A stretch of 64,000 nucleotides of DNA, from contig NZ_JAVFWN010000015.1 of NCBI RefSeq assembly GCF_030929495.1, positions 62,001-126,000 of the forward strand, read 5' to 3'. The stretch is from Nocardioides sp. LHD-245. Its GTDB lineage: Bacteria > Actinomycetota > Actinomycetes > Propionibacteriales > Nocardioidaceae. A program made the translations under genes and the position numbers. Shown here in pieces: positions 24,710 through 31,792 of this stretch. How positions within the stretch are numbered: the stretch's first letter is position 1; each line of letters begins with the position of its first letter. Under the pieces are notes generated by a model. It was not told the origin of the DNA. It did not search any database and saw only the letters and a program-made list of their open reading frames with translations.

Positions 24710-26113
24710 GTGAGGATCGTGGTGGTCGGCGCGGACGCCGCCGGGATGAGCGCCGCCCACACGGCGCTGCGGGCGGCGGCGAGGGCGGGTCGCGAGATCG
24801 GGGTCACGGTCGTCGAGGCGACCGGCCACACGTCGTACTCGGCGTGCGGGATCCCGTACTGGATCGCGGGGGACGTGCCGCAGGGCGAGGACCTGGTCGC
24901 CCGGTCCGCGCAGGAGCATCGCGCGGCCGGCATCGACCTGCGGCTCGGTTCGCGGGCGGTGGCACTCGACAGCGAGCGGCGCCGGGTACGGGTCGAGGGG
25001 CCCGCCGGCACCGACGAGCTGGAGTACGACGAGCTGGTGCTCGCCACCGGCGCCGCGCCGATCGTGCCCGACTGGGCCCGGGCGGCCGACGGCGGCCTGG
25101 TGGAGGGCGTCCACCCCGTCAAGAACCTCGACGACGGCGCGGTCTGGACCGAGCTCCTGACCGGCGCCGCGGAGGTCGGCGCGGCCGACCGCCCGACCCG
25201 GGCGGTCGTCGTCGGGGGCGGCTACATCGGCCTCGAGATGGCCGAGGCCCTGATCCGGCGCGGCCTGTCCACGACCCTGGTCACCCGGAGCCGGGTGATG
25301 AGCAGCCTGGACGCCGACCTGGGCGCCGAGATCGAGGACGGCATGGTCGCGGGCGGCGTCGCGCTGCGCACCGGCCGGACGATCGACCGGCTGGAGACGA
25401 CAGCCGGGCCGAGTGGTGTGCGGGTGAGCGGCGTCGTCACCGACACCGGGGAGCGGCTCGCGGCCGACGTCGTCGTCCTCGCGATCGGGGTCGAGCCCGC
25501 GACGTCGCTCGGCGCCGCGGCGGGGCTGTCACTGGGCGACGACGGGGGCTACCTGCCCGATCCCGGTGGTCGCGTCGCGCCGGGGATCTGGGCCGCCGGC
25601 GACTGCTGCGAGGTCACGCACCGGCTCACCGGACGCCGTACCTTCCTGCCCCTGGGCACCCACGCCAACAAGCTGGGCCGGGTGGTCGGCGACAACCTGC
25701 TCGGCGGCGACCGGTGCTTCGGTGGGGCTCTCGGGACCGCCATCACCCGCTTCGTCGCGGGCGGTGTGCATCTGGAGATCGCCCGCACGGGCCTCTCCAG
25801 CGTCACGGCCGCGGACGCCGGGTACGACGTCGTCGCCCTCGTCACCAGCGGTACGACGGCCAGCGGCTACATGCCCGAGGCCGAGCCGATCCACACGAAG
25901 GTGATCGCCGACCGGGCGACCCGCCGTCTCCTCGGCGTGCAGATCGTCGGCGGGCCGGGCTCGGCGAAGCGGATCGACGCCGCGGCCGCCGCGCTGTGGG
26001 GCGGCCTCGACGTCGACGACCTGGCCGGCATGGACCTGGCCTACGCCCCGCCGTTCGCGACGGTGTGGGACGCCCTGCAGATCGCGGCCCGGCGGCTGGC
26101 CGACCGGCTCTGA
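24710..26113 (+). CDS. FAD-dependent disulfide oxidoreductase, CoA-disulfide-reductase/NADH-oxidase-like
   Basis: 467 aa from GTG 24710. FAD-binding start MRIVVVGADAAGMSAAHTAL, a single redox cysteine C46 in SYSACGIPYWIAG (the class with one active Cys), the NAD(P)H Rossmann motif VVVGGGYIGLEMAEAL, and a second FAD motif GIWAAGDCCEV. The C-terminal dimerisation domain contains YAPPFATVWDALQIAA. Relatives reduce CoA disulfide, polysulfide or oxygen. The enzyme is cytosolic and probably serves thiol or oxygen homeostasis. It is monocistronic and convergent with the DrrAB genes. Confidence 0.82.
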   Translation: MRIVVVGADAAGMSAAHTALRAAARAGREIGVTVVEATGHTSYSACGIPYWIAGDVPQGEDLVARSAQEHRAAGIDLRLGSRAVALDSERRRVRVEGPAGTDELEYDELVLATGAAPIVPDWARAADGGLVEGVHPVKNLDDGAVWTELLTGAAEVGAADRPTRAVVVGGGYIGLEMAEALIRRGLSTTLVTRSRVMSSLDADLGAEIEDGMVAGGVALRTGRTIDRLETTAGPSGVRVSGVVTDTGERLAADVVVLAIGVEPATSLGAAAGLSLGDDGGYLPDPGGRVAPGIWAAGDCCEVTHRLTGRRTFLPLGTHANKLGRVVGDNLLGGDRCFGGALGTAITRFVAGGVHLEIARTGLSSVTAADAGYDVVALVTSGTTASGYMPEAEPIHTKVIADRATRRLLGVQIVGGPGSAKRIDAAAAALWGGLDVDDLAGMDLAYAPPFATVWDALQIAARRLADRL

Positions 26114-26121
26114 CCGCCGCG

Positions 26122-26186
26122 CCGTCGTACCGGACAAAACCGTCCCGAGATCGGCCGATCCACGACGGTTTCGTCCGGTACGACGG
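26122..26186. terminator. 65-nt hairpin between convergent genes
   Basis: A 22-nt arm (26122-26143) pairs with 26165-26186 with a single mismatch. The 21-nt loop contains the 12-bp palindrome gatcggccgatc. It lies 8 bp after one stop codon and 3 bp before the other, so it can serve both convergent genes as a terminator. Confidence 0.7.
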
Positions 26187-26189
26187 GGA

Positions 26190-26990
26190 CTACTTGCTGG
26201 TCGTGAGGCGGTACTGACGCACGGACAGCGGCGCGAACACCGCGATGATCAGCACCACCCAGATCAGCGTGTAGGCGACCGGGTTCTGCATCGACCAGGC
26301 GTCCGAGCCAGGCCCCACTCCGGTGTTGCCGAACAGGTCGCGGCTGGCCTGGGTGACCGCCGAGACCGGATTCCACTCGACGAACGGCTTGAGCACCTTG
26401 TTGAACGACTCGGTGGGCACGAACGCGTTGGAGATGAAGGTCAGCGGCATGATCACGATGAACGACGCGTTGTTGATCACCTCGACGCTGGGGACCATCA
26501 GGCCGACCCACGCCATCACCCAGCTGATGGCGTAGCCGAACACCAGCAGCAGCGCGAACCCGGCCAGTGCCTTGAGGGCGCCCTCGTTGATCCGCCAGCC
26601 GACGATCAGGCCGGTCAGCGCCATGATGATGAGCGAGAGCACGTTGTAGACCACGTCGGAGGCGGTCCGGCCGACGAGCACCGCGGAGTTGGACATCGGC
26701 AGCGACCGGAACCGGTCGATGATGCCCTTCTGCATGTCCTCGGCGAGGCCGGCGCCGGTGAAGGTCGCGCCGAACACGATGGTCTGGCCGAAGATGCCGG
26801 CGATCAGCCACTCGCGGTAGTTGACCCCGGGCGTCTCGATCGCGCCGCCGAAGACGTAGGCGAAGAGCAACACGAACATGATCGGGCTGACCAGGACGAA
26901 CACCAGGATCTCCGGCACCCGGATGATCTTGATCAGGTTGCGCTGGGCGACCACCCAGCCGTCGTTGAGGGCCTGGGCCATGGTGCTCAC
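26190..26990 (-). CDS. ABC-2 type permease, DrrB-like exporter subunit
   Basis: 266 aa with six hydrophobic segments (EILVFVLVSPIMFVLLFAYVFGG; WLIAGIFGQTIVFG; VVYNVLSLIIMALTGLIVGW; ALLLVFGYAISWVMAWVGLMV; NNASFIVIMPLTFISNAFVP; YTLIWVVLIIAVFAPLSV). The PLTFISNAFVPTESFNKVLKPF block is characteristic of DrrB/ABC2_membrane proteins. The GTG start (26990) overlaps the ATPase stop by 4 bp. With DrrA-like protein it forms a drug or lipid exporter; the substrate is unknown. Confidence 0.88.
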   Translation of the reverse strand: MSTMAQALNDGWVVAQRNLIKIIRVPEILVFVLVSPIMFVLLFAYVFGGAIETPGVNYREWLIAGIFGQTIVFGATFTGAGLAEDMQKGIIDRFRSLPMSNSAVLVGRTASDVVYNVLSLIIMALTGLIVGWRINEGALKALAGFALLLVFGYAISWVMAWVGLMVPSVEVINNASFIVIMPLTFISNAFVPTESFNKVLKPFVEWNPVSAVTQASRDLFGNTGVGPGSDAWSMQNPVAYTLIWVVLIIAVFAPLSVRQYRLTTSK

Positions 26991-27958
26991 TGCTGCGCCT
27001 CCGCGCTCTCGTCGGTGCTGTCGTGTCCGGTCAGGCTGAGGAAGACGTCGTCGAGGGTCGGGCGGCGCAGGCCGACGTCGAGGACCTTCACCGCGTCGCG
27101 CTCGAAGCCCTGGAGCACGCGCAGCAGGTCACCCGCGGCGTCCTCGCCGACCGCGGCGGCGAGCTCGCGGCCGCCGCCGTTGACCTTCACCTCGCCCACC
27201 GCGACCTCGTTGAGGATCCGGCTCGCCGTCTCGGCGTCGACGGTGCTGGTGAGCACCACCTCGATCCGCTGGCCACCGGTCTGCGCCTTGAGCTCGTCGG
27301 CGGTGCCGTGGGCGATCTCGCGGCCGTGGTCGATGACGACGATGTCGTCGGCCAGGACGTCGGCCTCCTCGAGGTACTGCGTGGTCAGCAGCAGCGTCGC
27401 GCCCTCGCCCACCAGCTCGCGGATGACGTCCCACATCAGTTGACGGCTGCGCGGGTCGAGTCCGGTCGTCGGCTCGTCGAGCACGATGACGGGCGGCGCG
27501 GCGACCAGCGCGCCGGCCAGGTCGAGGCGCCGGCGCTGGCCGCCGGAGTAGGTCTTGGTCGGTCGGCTCGCGAACTCGGTCAGGTCGAAGCGCTCGAGCA
27601 GCTCCTGTGCCCGGGCTCGGGCGCGGGCCCGGCCGAGGTGGTAGAGCCGGCCGATCATGACCAGGTTCTCGTACGCCGTGAGGTGCTCGTCGACCGCGGC
27701 GTACTGCCCCGACAGGCCGATCTTCGACTTGGCCGCCGCCGGGTCGGCCAGCACGTCGATGCCGGCGACGGTGGCCGTGCCGGCGTCGGGCTTCAACAGC
27801 GTGGTCAGGCAGCGCACCGCCGTGGTCTTCCCGGCGCCGTTGGGCCCGAGCAGGGCCAGCACCTTGCCCTCCGGCACGGCCAGGTCGAGCCCGGCGAGGG
27901 CCTCGACCTCCTTGTAGCGCTTGACCAGTCCGGTCGCGCGAATCATCGGTTCGCTCAT
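26987..27958 (-). CDS. ABC exporter ATP-binding protein, DrrA-like
   Basis: 323 aa from ATG 27958. Walker A LLGPNGAGKTTAVRCL, Q-loop GLSGQYAAVDEHLTAYENL, signature TYSGGQRRRLDLAGAL, Walker B VIVLDEPTTGLDPRS and H-loop LLTTQYLEEAD. The extra C-terminal domain of about 80 residues (LRRPTLDDVFLSLTGH) is the DrrA-type regulatory tail. It pairs with the overlapping permease gene. A longer reading upstream lacks family similarity. Confidence 0.9.
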   Translation of the reverse strand: MSEPMIRATGLVKRYKEVEALAGLDLAVPEGKVLALLGPNGAGKTTAVRCLTTLLKPDAGTATVAGIDVLADPAAAKSKIGLSGQYAAVDEHLTAYENLVMIGRLYHLGRARARARAQELLERFDLTEFASRPTKTYSGGQRRRLDLAGALVAAPPVIVLDEPTTGLDPRSRQLMWDVIRELVGEGATLLLTTQYLEEADVLADDIVVIDHGREIAHGTADELKAQTGGQRIEVVLTSTVDAETASRILNEVAVGEVKVNGGGRELAAAVGEDAAGDLLRVLQGFERDAVKVLDVGLRRPTLDDVFLSLTGHDSTDESAEAQQ

Positions 27959-28108
27959 CGCAGCCCCTGCGTCTCCTCGTGTCGATCGTCTTCCCGCTTC
28001 GCACACTAGGGACCGCCACCGACACCGGAACTCATCGCCGGCTGCGCCGTTGGACCGACGGCTGGGGGGCCGAGCCGAGCAGAACCGTCGATCCCGAGGG
28101 TGGTCCCC

Positions 28109-29053
28109 GTGTCCCGAACGAGCTTCCTGGGGGCCGGTCTCGCCGCGCTCCTGGCCGTCGCCGTCCCGTTCGTCCCCGCCGCCGCCGCGCCGGCGCGCGC
28201 GGCGACCTGCGCGAACAGCGCGGTCCCGTTCGGTCCGGGCGCCGATCTCGCCGGGGTCCGCGCGGCAGTCACCTGCCTGGTCAACGCCGACCGGGCGACC
28301 TGGGGCCTGCCGGCGCTGAGCGCGTCGCCGTCGCTCGACGAGGCGGCCCGGCTGCACGGCGCGTGGATGGCGACCACCCAGGTGATCGACCACGTCGAGT
28401 CGGGGCCGGGTGCCCTGCCGCAGCCCTGGGACCGGGCCACGGCCGCCGGCTACGCCTACGCGTTCGTCGGGGAGAACCTGGCCGCGGGCCAGCCGACGCC
28501 GCACGACGTCGTCCAGGGCTGGCTGCGCAGCGTCGGGCACTGCGTGAACCTGCGCTCGCCGGAGCCGCTGGACCTCGGCCTGTACGTCACCACCGACCCG
28601 ATCGTCCACCAGGGCGCCGGCATCAGCCCGGTGTGGACGCTCGTCCTGGGACGGCAGGCCGGAGTCGGCGTACCGTCGGCCGACACGGCCGCGCGGGCCG
28701 CCTGCACGTCCGGGGGTCCGTCGGCCACGCCGCCGCAGGCCGGGGGCGCGGCCGACCCGTCGTACGGCGGGAGTACGACGGGCACGGCGTCCCGGGTCAA
28801 GGTCACGGCGGTCGGTGGGAAGCGGCGGGCGACCTTCACGATCAGGGCCCGGGCGGGGAAGCGGGCCGCACGGGGGAAGGTGGTGATCGCCGTCGACGGC
28901 CGGATCCTCGAGAAGGTGCGGCTCTCGCGCCGGGGGACGGTCACGGTGACGCTGCGCAAGCAGCCGAAGGGCGCGCGGACCTACACGGTCGTCTACCTCG
29001 GCAACAAGCGGACGCGGGCGTCGCAGCGCAGCGTCGACGTACGGGTCCGCTAG
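28109..29053 (+). CDS. Secreted CAP/SCP-domain protein with Ig-like C-terminal domain
   Basis: 314 aa from GTG 28109, chosen because GAGGGTGG lies 5 nt upstream; GTG 28100 is the alternative. Signal peptide 1-33 (LGAGLAALLAVAVPFVPAAAA). CAP domain about 50-180: VTCLVNADRATWGLPALSASPSLDEAARLHGAWMATT, HVESGPG, then GENLAAGQPTPHDVVQGWLRSVGHCVNL. The CAP His/Glu pocket is partly recognisable. The C-terminal 95 residues are a basic Ig-like domain (VKVTAVGGKRRATFTIRARAG ... YLGNKRTRASQRSVDVRVR). Bacterial CAP proteins are extracellular; their biochemical role is mostly unknown. Confidence 0.82.
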   Translation: MSRTSFLGAGLAALLAVAVPFVPAAAAPARAATCANSAVPFGPGADLAGVRAAVTCLVNADRATWGLPALSASPSLDEAARLHGAWMATTQVIDHVESGPGALPQPWDRATAAGYAYAFVGENLAAGQPTPHDVVQGWLRSVGHCVNLRSPEPLDLGLYVTTDPIVHQGAGISPVWTLVLGRQAGVGVPSADTAARAACTSGGPSATPPQAGGAADPSYGGSTTGTASRVKVTAVGGKRRATFTIRARAGKRAARGKVVIAVDGRILEKVRLSRRGTVTVTLRKQPKGARTYTVVYLGNKRTRASQRSVDVRVR

Positions 29054-29216
29054 TGGTCATCTCCGTTGATTCATCAGGGGTCTACGCACCCACAGCACGC
29101 ACCTCGCTACGTTGGCGACGCTCGGAAGACGACCCGGTATGCCATCGCGCCGCCGCCTTGCGAAGCACCCACCGTGAGCACGAATACCCCCGACGTATCA
29201 ACGGAGATGACCACTA
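29051..29216. repeat. 166-bp element with perfect 20-bp terminal inverted repeats
   Basis: tagtggtcatctccgttgat (29051-29070) is perfectly repeated in inverse at 29197-29216. The first bases are the stop codon of the CAP gene. Just inside, aggggt pairs with acccc near the other end, so the whole element can fold into one long imperfect hairpin. The heptamer ggtccgc stands immediately left of the element (29044-29050) and again 4 bp right of it (29221-29227). It contains no gene. It could be a MITE-like insertion, a very long terminator or a structured RNA. Confidence 0.65.
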
Positions 29217-29250
29217 GTCAGGTCCGCCTCAGGTAGGCAAGGCTTCCTTC

Positions 29251-29267
29251 TCTGGAATCGTTCCAGA
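29251..29267. promoter_or_regulatory. Inverted repeat in the dps promoter region
   Basis: tctggaa-tcg-ttccaga, perfect 7-bp arms, lies 53 bp before the dps ATG. The 7-spacer-7 geometry is like a Fur/PerR-family box. A loosely IdeR-like stretch (aggtaggcaaggct, from 29231) lies just upstream. Both suggest iron- or peroxide-responsive control, but no regulator gene is adjacent to support it. Confidence 0.35.
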
Positions 29268-29319
29268 AAGCGTGGCAGGCTGGTGGTCACCGACAGTCCA
29301 GCGAAAGGGAGCATCATCC

Positions 29320-29853
29320 ATGGCGACCACCGCGACCCGCCACCGCACGGCCCAGCACGTCTCGCACCCCGCCTTCCGCGCCGACGCGACGTTCGCCGGC
29401 CACCTCCAGCAGGTCCTCGTCGACCTCAACGACCTGGCCCTCCAGGGCAAGCAGGCGCACTGGAACATCGTGGGGCCCAACTTCCGCGACCTCCACCTCC
29501 AGCTCGACGAGATCGTCGACGCCGCCCGCACGTTCACCGACGACGTGGCCGAGCGGATGCGCGCGGTCTACGTCGTCCCGGACGGCACCTCCGCCCGCAC
29601 CGCCGCCCAGTCCAGCCTGCCCGCCTTCCCCGGCGGCGAGGTGGAGACCGGGGCCGCCATCGACGCGATCGTCGCCTCGATCTACGCCGTCACCGGCACT
29701 GCCCGCCGGGTCCACGACGACGTCGACGCAGCCGACCCCACCACCGCGGACCTGCTCCACACGATCATCGAGCGCCTCGAGCAGCTCGCCTGGCTGACCG
29801 GCGCCGAGCGCCGTACGCCGGGCGCCTCGGTGCCGGAGGCGATCCTCGCCTGA
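29320..29853 (+). CDS. dps: Dps-family ferritin-like DNA-protection protein
   Basis: 177 aa from ATG 29320, with an AAAGGGA ribosome site. The Dps ferroxidase block is complete: LALQGKQAHWNIVGPNFRDLHLQLDEIVDAARTFTDDVAERM (about 39-80), including the H of AHWN and the D/E of LDEIVD. The dodecameric shell oxidises Fe(II) with hydrogen peroxide, stores the iron and in some species coats DNA. The N-terminus is basic and Thr/His-rich (MATTATRHRTAQHVSH), which may bind DNA. The upstream inverted repeat is a candidate control site. Confidence 0.9.
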   Translation: MATTATRHRTAQHVSHPAFRADATFAGHLQQVLVDLNDLALQGKQAHWNIVGPNFRDLHLQLDEIVDAARTFTDDVAERMRAVYVVPDGTSARTAAQSSLPAFPGGEVETGAAIDAIVASIYAVTGTARRVHDDVDAADPTTADLLHTIIERLEQLAWLTGAERRTPGASVPEAILA

Positions 29854-29872
29854 GGCGCGGTCCTGGTGCGCC

Positions 29873-29931
29873 GCGCAACTACCCGATTCGTCGCGATCGG
29901 GGCTCGCGGACAGCGCATTCGGTAGTTGCGC
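29873..29931. terminator. Hairpin after dps
   Basis: gcgcaactacc (29873-29883) pairs perfectly with ggtagttgcgc (29921-29931) around a 37-nt loop that contains further partial pairing. It lies 20 bp after the dps stop and before the P450 promoter, so it is a likely terminator without a U-tract. Confidence 0.5.
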
Positions 29932-29955
29932 CGTCATCACGCCAGCCCGGACGCT

Positions 29956-29977
29956 AGACAGATCGGTCGATATGTCT
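29956..29977. promoter_or_regulatory. TetR-type palindrome in front of the P450-tetR operon
   Basis: A 22-bp palindrome of the form AGACA-n-ATCG-nn-CGAT-n-TGTCT covers the possible first ATG (29972) of the P450 gene and ends 13 bp before the preferred ATG (29990). Since the second gene of the operon is a TetR regulator, this is the best candidate for its operator. Confidence 0.6.
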
Positions 29978-29989
29978 CATTCTTGGGGC

Positions 29990-31192
29990 ATGTCGACCGA
30001 ACTGTTCCAGGGTTACCAGCCTGGCGGCGGGGCCGCCTGGCGCGACCCGTGGGCGTCGTACGCCTGGCTGCGCGACCACGACCCGGTCCACCACGTGGTG
30101 CCCGACAGGCGGGCCGACCGCGACCACTACGTGCTGTCCCGGCATGCCGACGTGCTGGCCGCCGCGGTCGACGTCGCGACCTACTCCAGTGCGCACGGCC
30201 TCACCGTCGAGTACGACGAGCTGGAGCGGATCGGTCTCGTCGACAACCCGCCGTTCGTGATGACCGACCCGCCCGTCCACACCACCTTCCGCAAGCTGGT
30301 GGCCCGCGGGTTCACGCCCCGCCAGGTGCGCGAGCTGGAGCCGGTGGTTCGGGCGTACGCCGCCGAGCGGCTCGACGCGCTCCGCGCCGCCGGCGGCGGC
30401 GACGTGGTGGCCGAGCTGTTCAAGCCGCTGCCCAGCCTGGTCGTCGGTCACTACCTCGGCGTCCCGGCCGCCGACCAGCCGCGCTTCGACGACTGGAGCG
30501 GCGCGATCGTCGCGGCCAACGTGGCCGGTGAGGGCGAGGCCGCGGCGGCGGGCGCGGCGGACGCGACGCTGGAGCTGATGGGCTACTTCTCCGAGCTCGT
30601 CGAGCGTCGGCGCCACGAGCCCGGCGAGGACACCGTCTCCCAGCTGGTCCGGGCGGACGTCGAGCTGCTCGAGATCCTCGCGTTCGTCTTCACCATGGTG
30701 GCCGGCGGCAACGACACCTCGACCGGCGCGCTCGGCGGCGCGGTCCAGCTCCTCGCCGCGCGTCCCGACCAGCGGGCGCTGCTCGCGGGCGACCCGGGCC
30801 TGGTGCCCGATGCCGTCGAGGAGTTCCTCCGGCTCACCTCGCCGGTCCAGGGCCTCGCGCGCACCACCACCCGCGACGTCGAGCTGCATGGCACGACGAT
30901 CCCCGCGGGTCGCAAGGTCCTCCTGCTCTACGGCGCCGGCAACCGCGACCCGCGCAAGTACGGCCCCGACGCCGACGCGCTCGACGTGCGCCGTCGGCCG
31001 AGCCAGATCCTCAGCTTCAGCCAGGGCCACCACCACTGTCTGGGTGCGGCCGCCGCGCGGCTGCAGATCACCGTCGCGCTGGAGGAGCTGCTGGCACGGA
31101 TCCCCGACTTCGCCGTCGACGAGGACGCCGTCACCTGGGCGCCGGGGCCCTACGTCCGCCGTCCGCTCTCGGTCCCGCTGGTCGTGGCGTGA
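29990..31192 (+). CDS. Cytochrome P450
   Basis: 400 aa from ATG 29990 (MSTELFQGYQ); ATG 29972 would add six residues but lies inside a palindrome. I-helix MVAGGNDTSTGAL, K-helix ExxR in EEFLRLTSP, haem loop FSQGHHHCLGAAAARLQ with the thiolate Cys 50 residues from the end. The three His before Cys are unusual but seen in CYP-like relatives. The GTGA overlap with the next gene (tetR) shows coupling, so the P450 and its regulator are one operon. The substrate may also be the inducer of the TetR protein. No redox partner is adjacent. Confidence 0.88.
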   Translation: MSTELFQGYQPGGGAAWRDPWASYAWLRDHDPVHHVVPDRRADRDHYVLSRHADVLAAAVDVATYSSAHGLTVEYDELERIGLVDNPPFVMTDPPVHTTFRKLVARGFTPRQVRELEPVVRAYAAERLDALRAAGGGDVVAELFKPLPSLVVGHYLGVPAADQPRFDDWSGAIVAANVAGEGEAAAAGAADATLELMGYFSELVERRRHEPGEDTVSQLVRADVELLEILAFVFTMVAGGNDTSTGALGGAVQLLAARPDQRALLAGDPGLVPDAVEEFLRLTSPVQGLARTTTRDVELHGTTIPAGRKVLLLYGAGNRDPRKYGPDADALDVRRRPSQILSFSQGHHHCLGAAAARLQITVALEELLARIPDFAVDEDAVTWAPGPYVRRPLSVPLVVA

Positions 31193-31740
31193 ACCGGTCC
31201 GCGACGCCCTGGGTCGACCGCCGGGCACCCGCCGTCGAGCGGATCCTCGACGCGGCCGGCGCGCTCTTCGCCGAGCAGGGCGTGGACGGGGTCGCGATGG
31301 GCGAGATCGCCGCCGGGGCCGGCTGCTCGCGAGCCACGCTCTACCGCTACTTCCCCGACCGACCGGCGCTGCAGCTGGCGTTCGTGCAGCGCGAGGCGAT
31401 CCGGGTCGGTGCCCTGGTCGTCGCCGATCTCGCCGATCTCCCCGACGCGACGGGCGATCTGGTCACCGAGGCCGTGCTCTCGGCGCTGCGTCACGTCCGC
31501 GCGGCGCCGCCGCTCGCCGCCTGGTTCCGGGAGACCGACGCGGGCCGCACGGCCGACCTCGCGCAGGGCTCCGAGGTGATCGAGGCCCTCGGACTCACCA
31601 TGACCGACGACCCGGACGCCGCCCGCTGGCTGGTCCGCGTGATCGTCTCGCTGCTGACCGTCCCCGGCGGCGACGCCGCCGAGGAGCGCCGGCTGGTCGA
31701 GCGCTTCGTCGCCCCCGTGATCGCCCTGACCGTCCCCTGA
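31189..31740 (+). CDS. TetR-family transcriptional regulator
   Basis: 183 aa from GTG 31189, overlapping the P450 stop by 4 bp. TetR HTH: AVERILDAAGALFAEQGVDGVAMGEIAAGAGCSRATLYRYFPDRPAL (about 14-62). The ligand domain is short and ends in VIALTVP. It is probably the autorepressor of the P450-tetR operon through the palindrome at 29956-29977. The last codons run into three imperfect copies of ctgaccgtcccctga (to about 31765). Confidence 0.85.
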   Translation: MNRSATPWVDRRAPAVERILDAAGALFAEQGVDGVAMGEIAAGAGCSRATLYRYFPDRPALQLAFVQREAIRVGALVVADLADLPDATGDLVTEAVLSALRHVRAAPPLAAWFRETDAGRTADLAQGSEVIEALGLTMTDDPDAARWLVRVIVSLLTVPGGDAAEERRLVERFVAPVIALTVP

Positions 31741-31792
31741 CCGTCCCCTGACCGGTCCCTGAACAAGCCCTGATCGCGGCCCGATCGACCGG

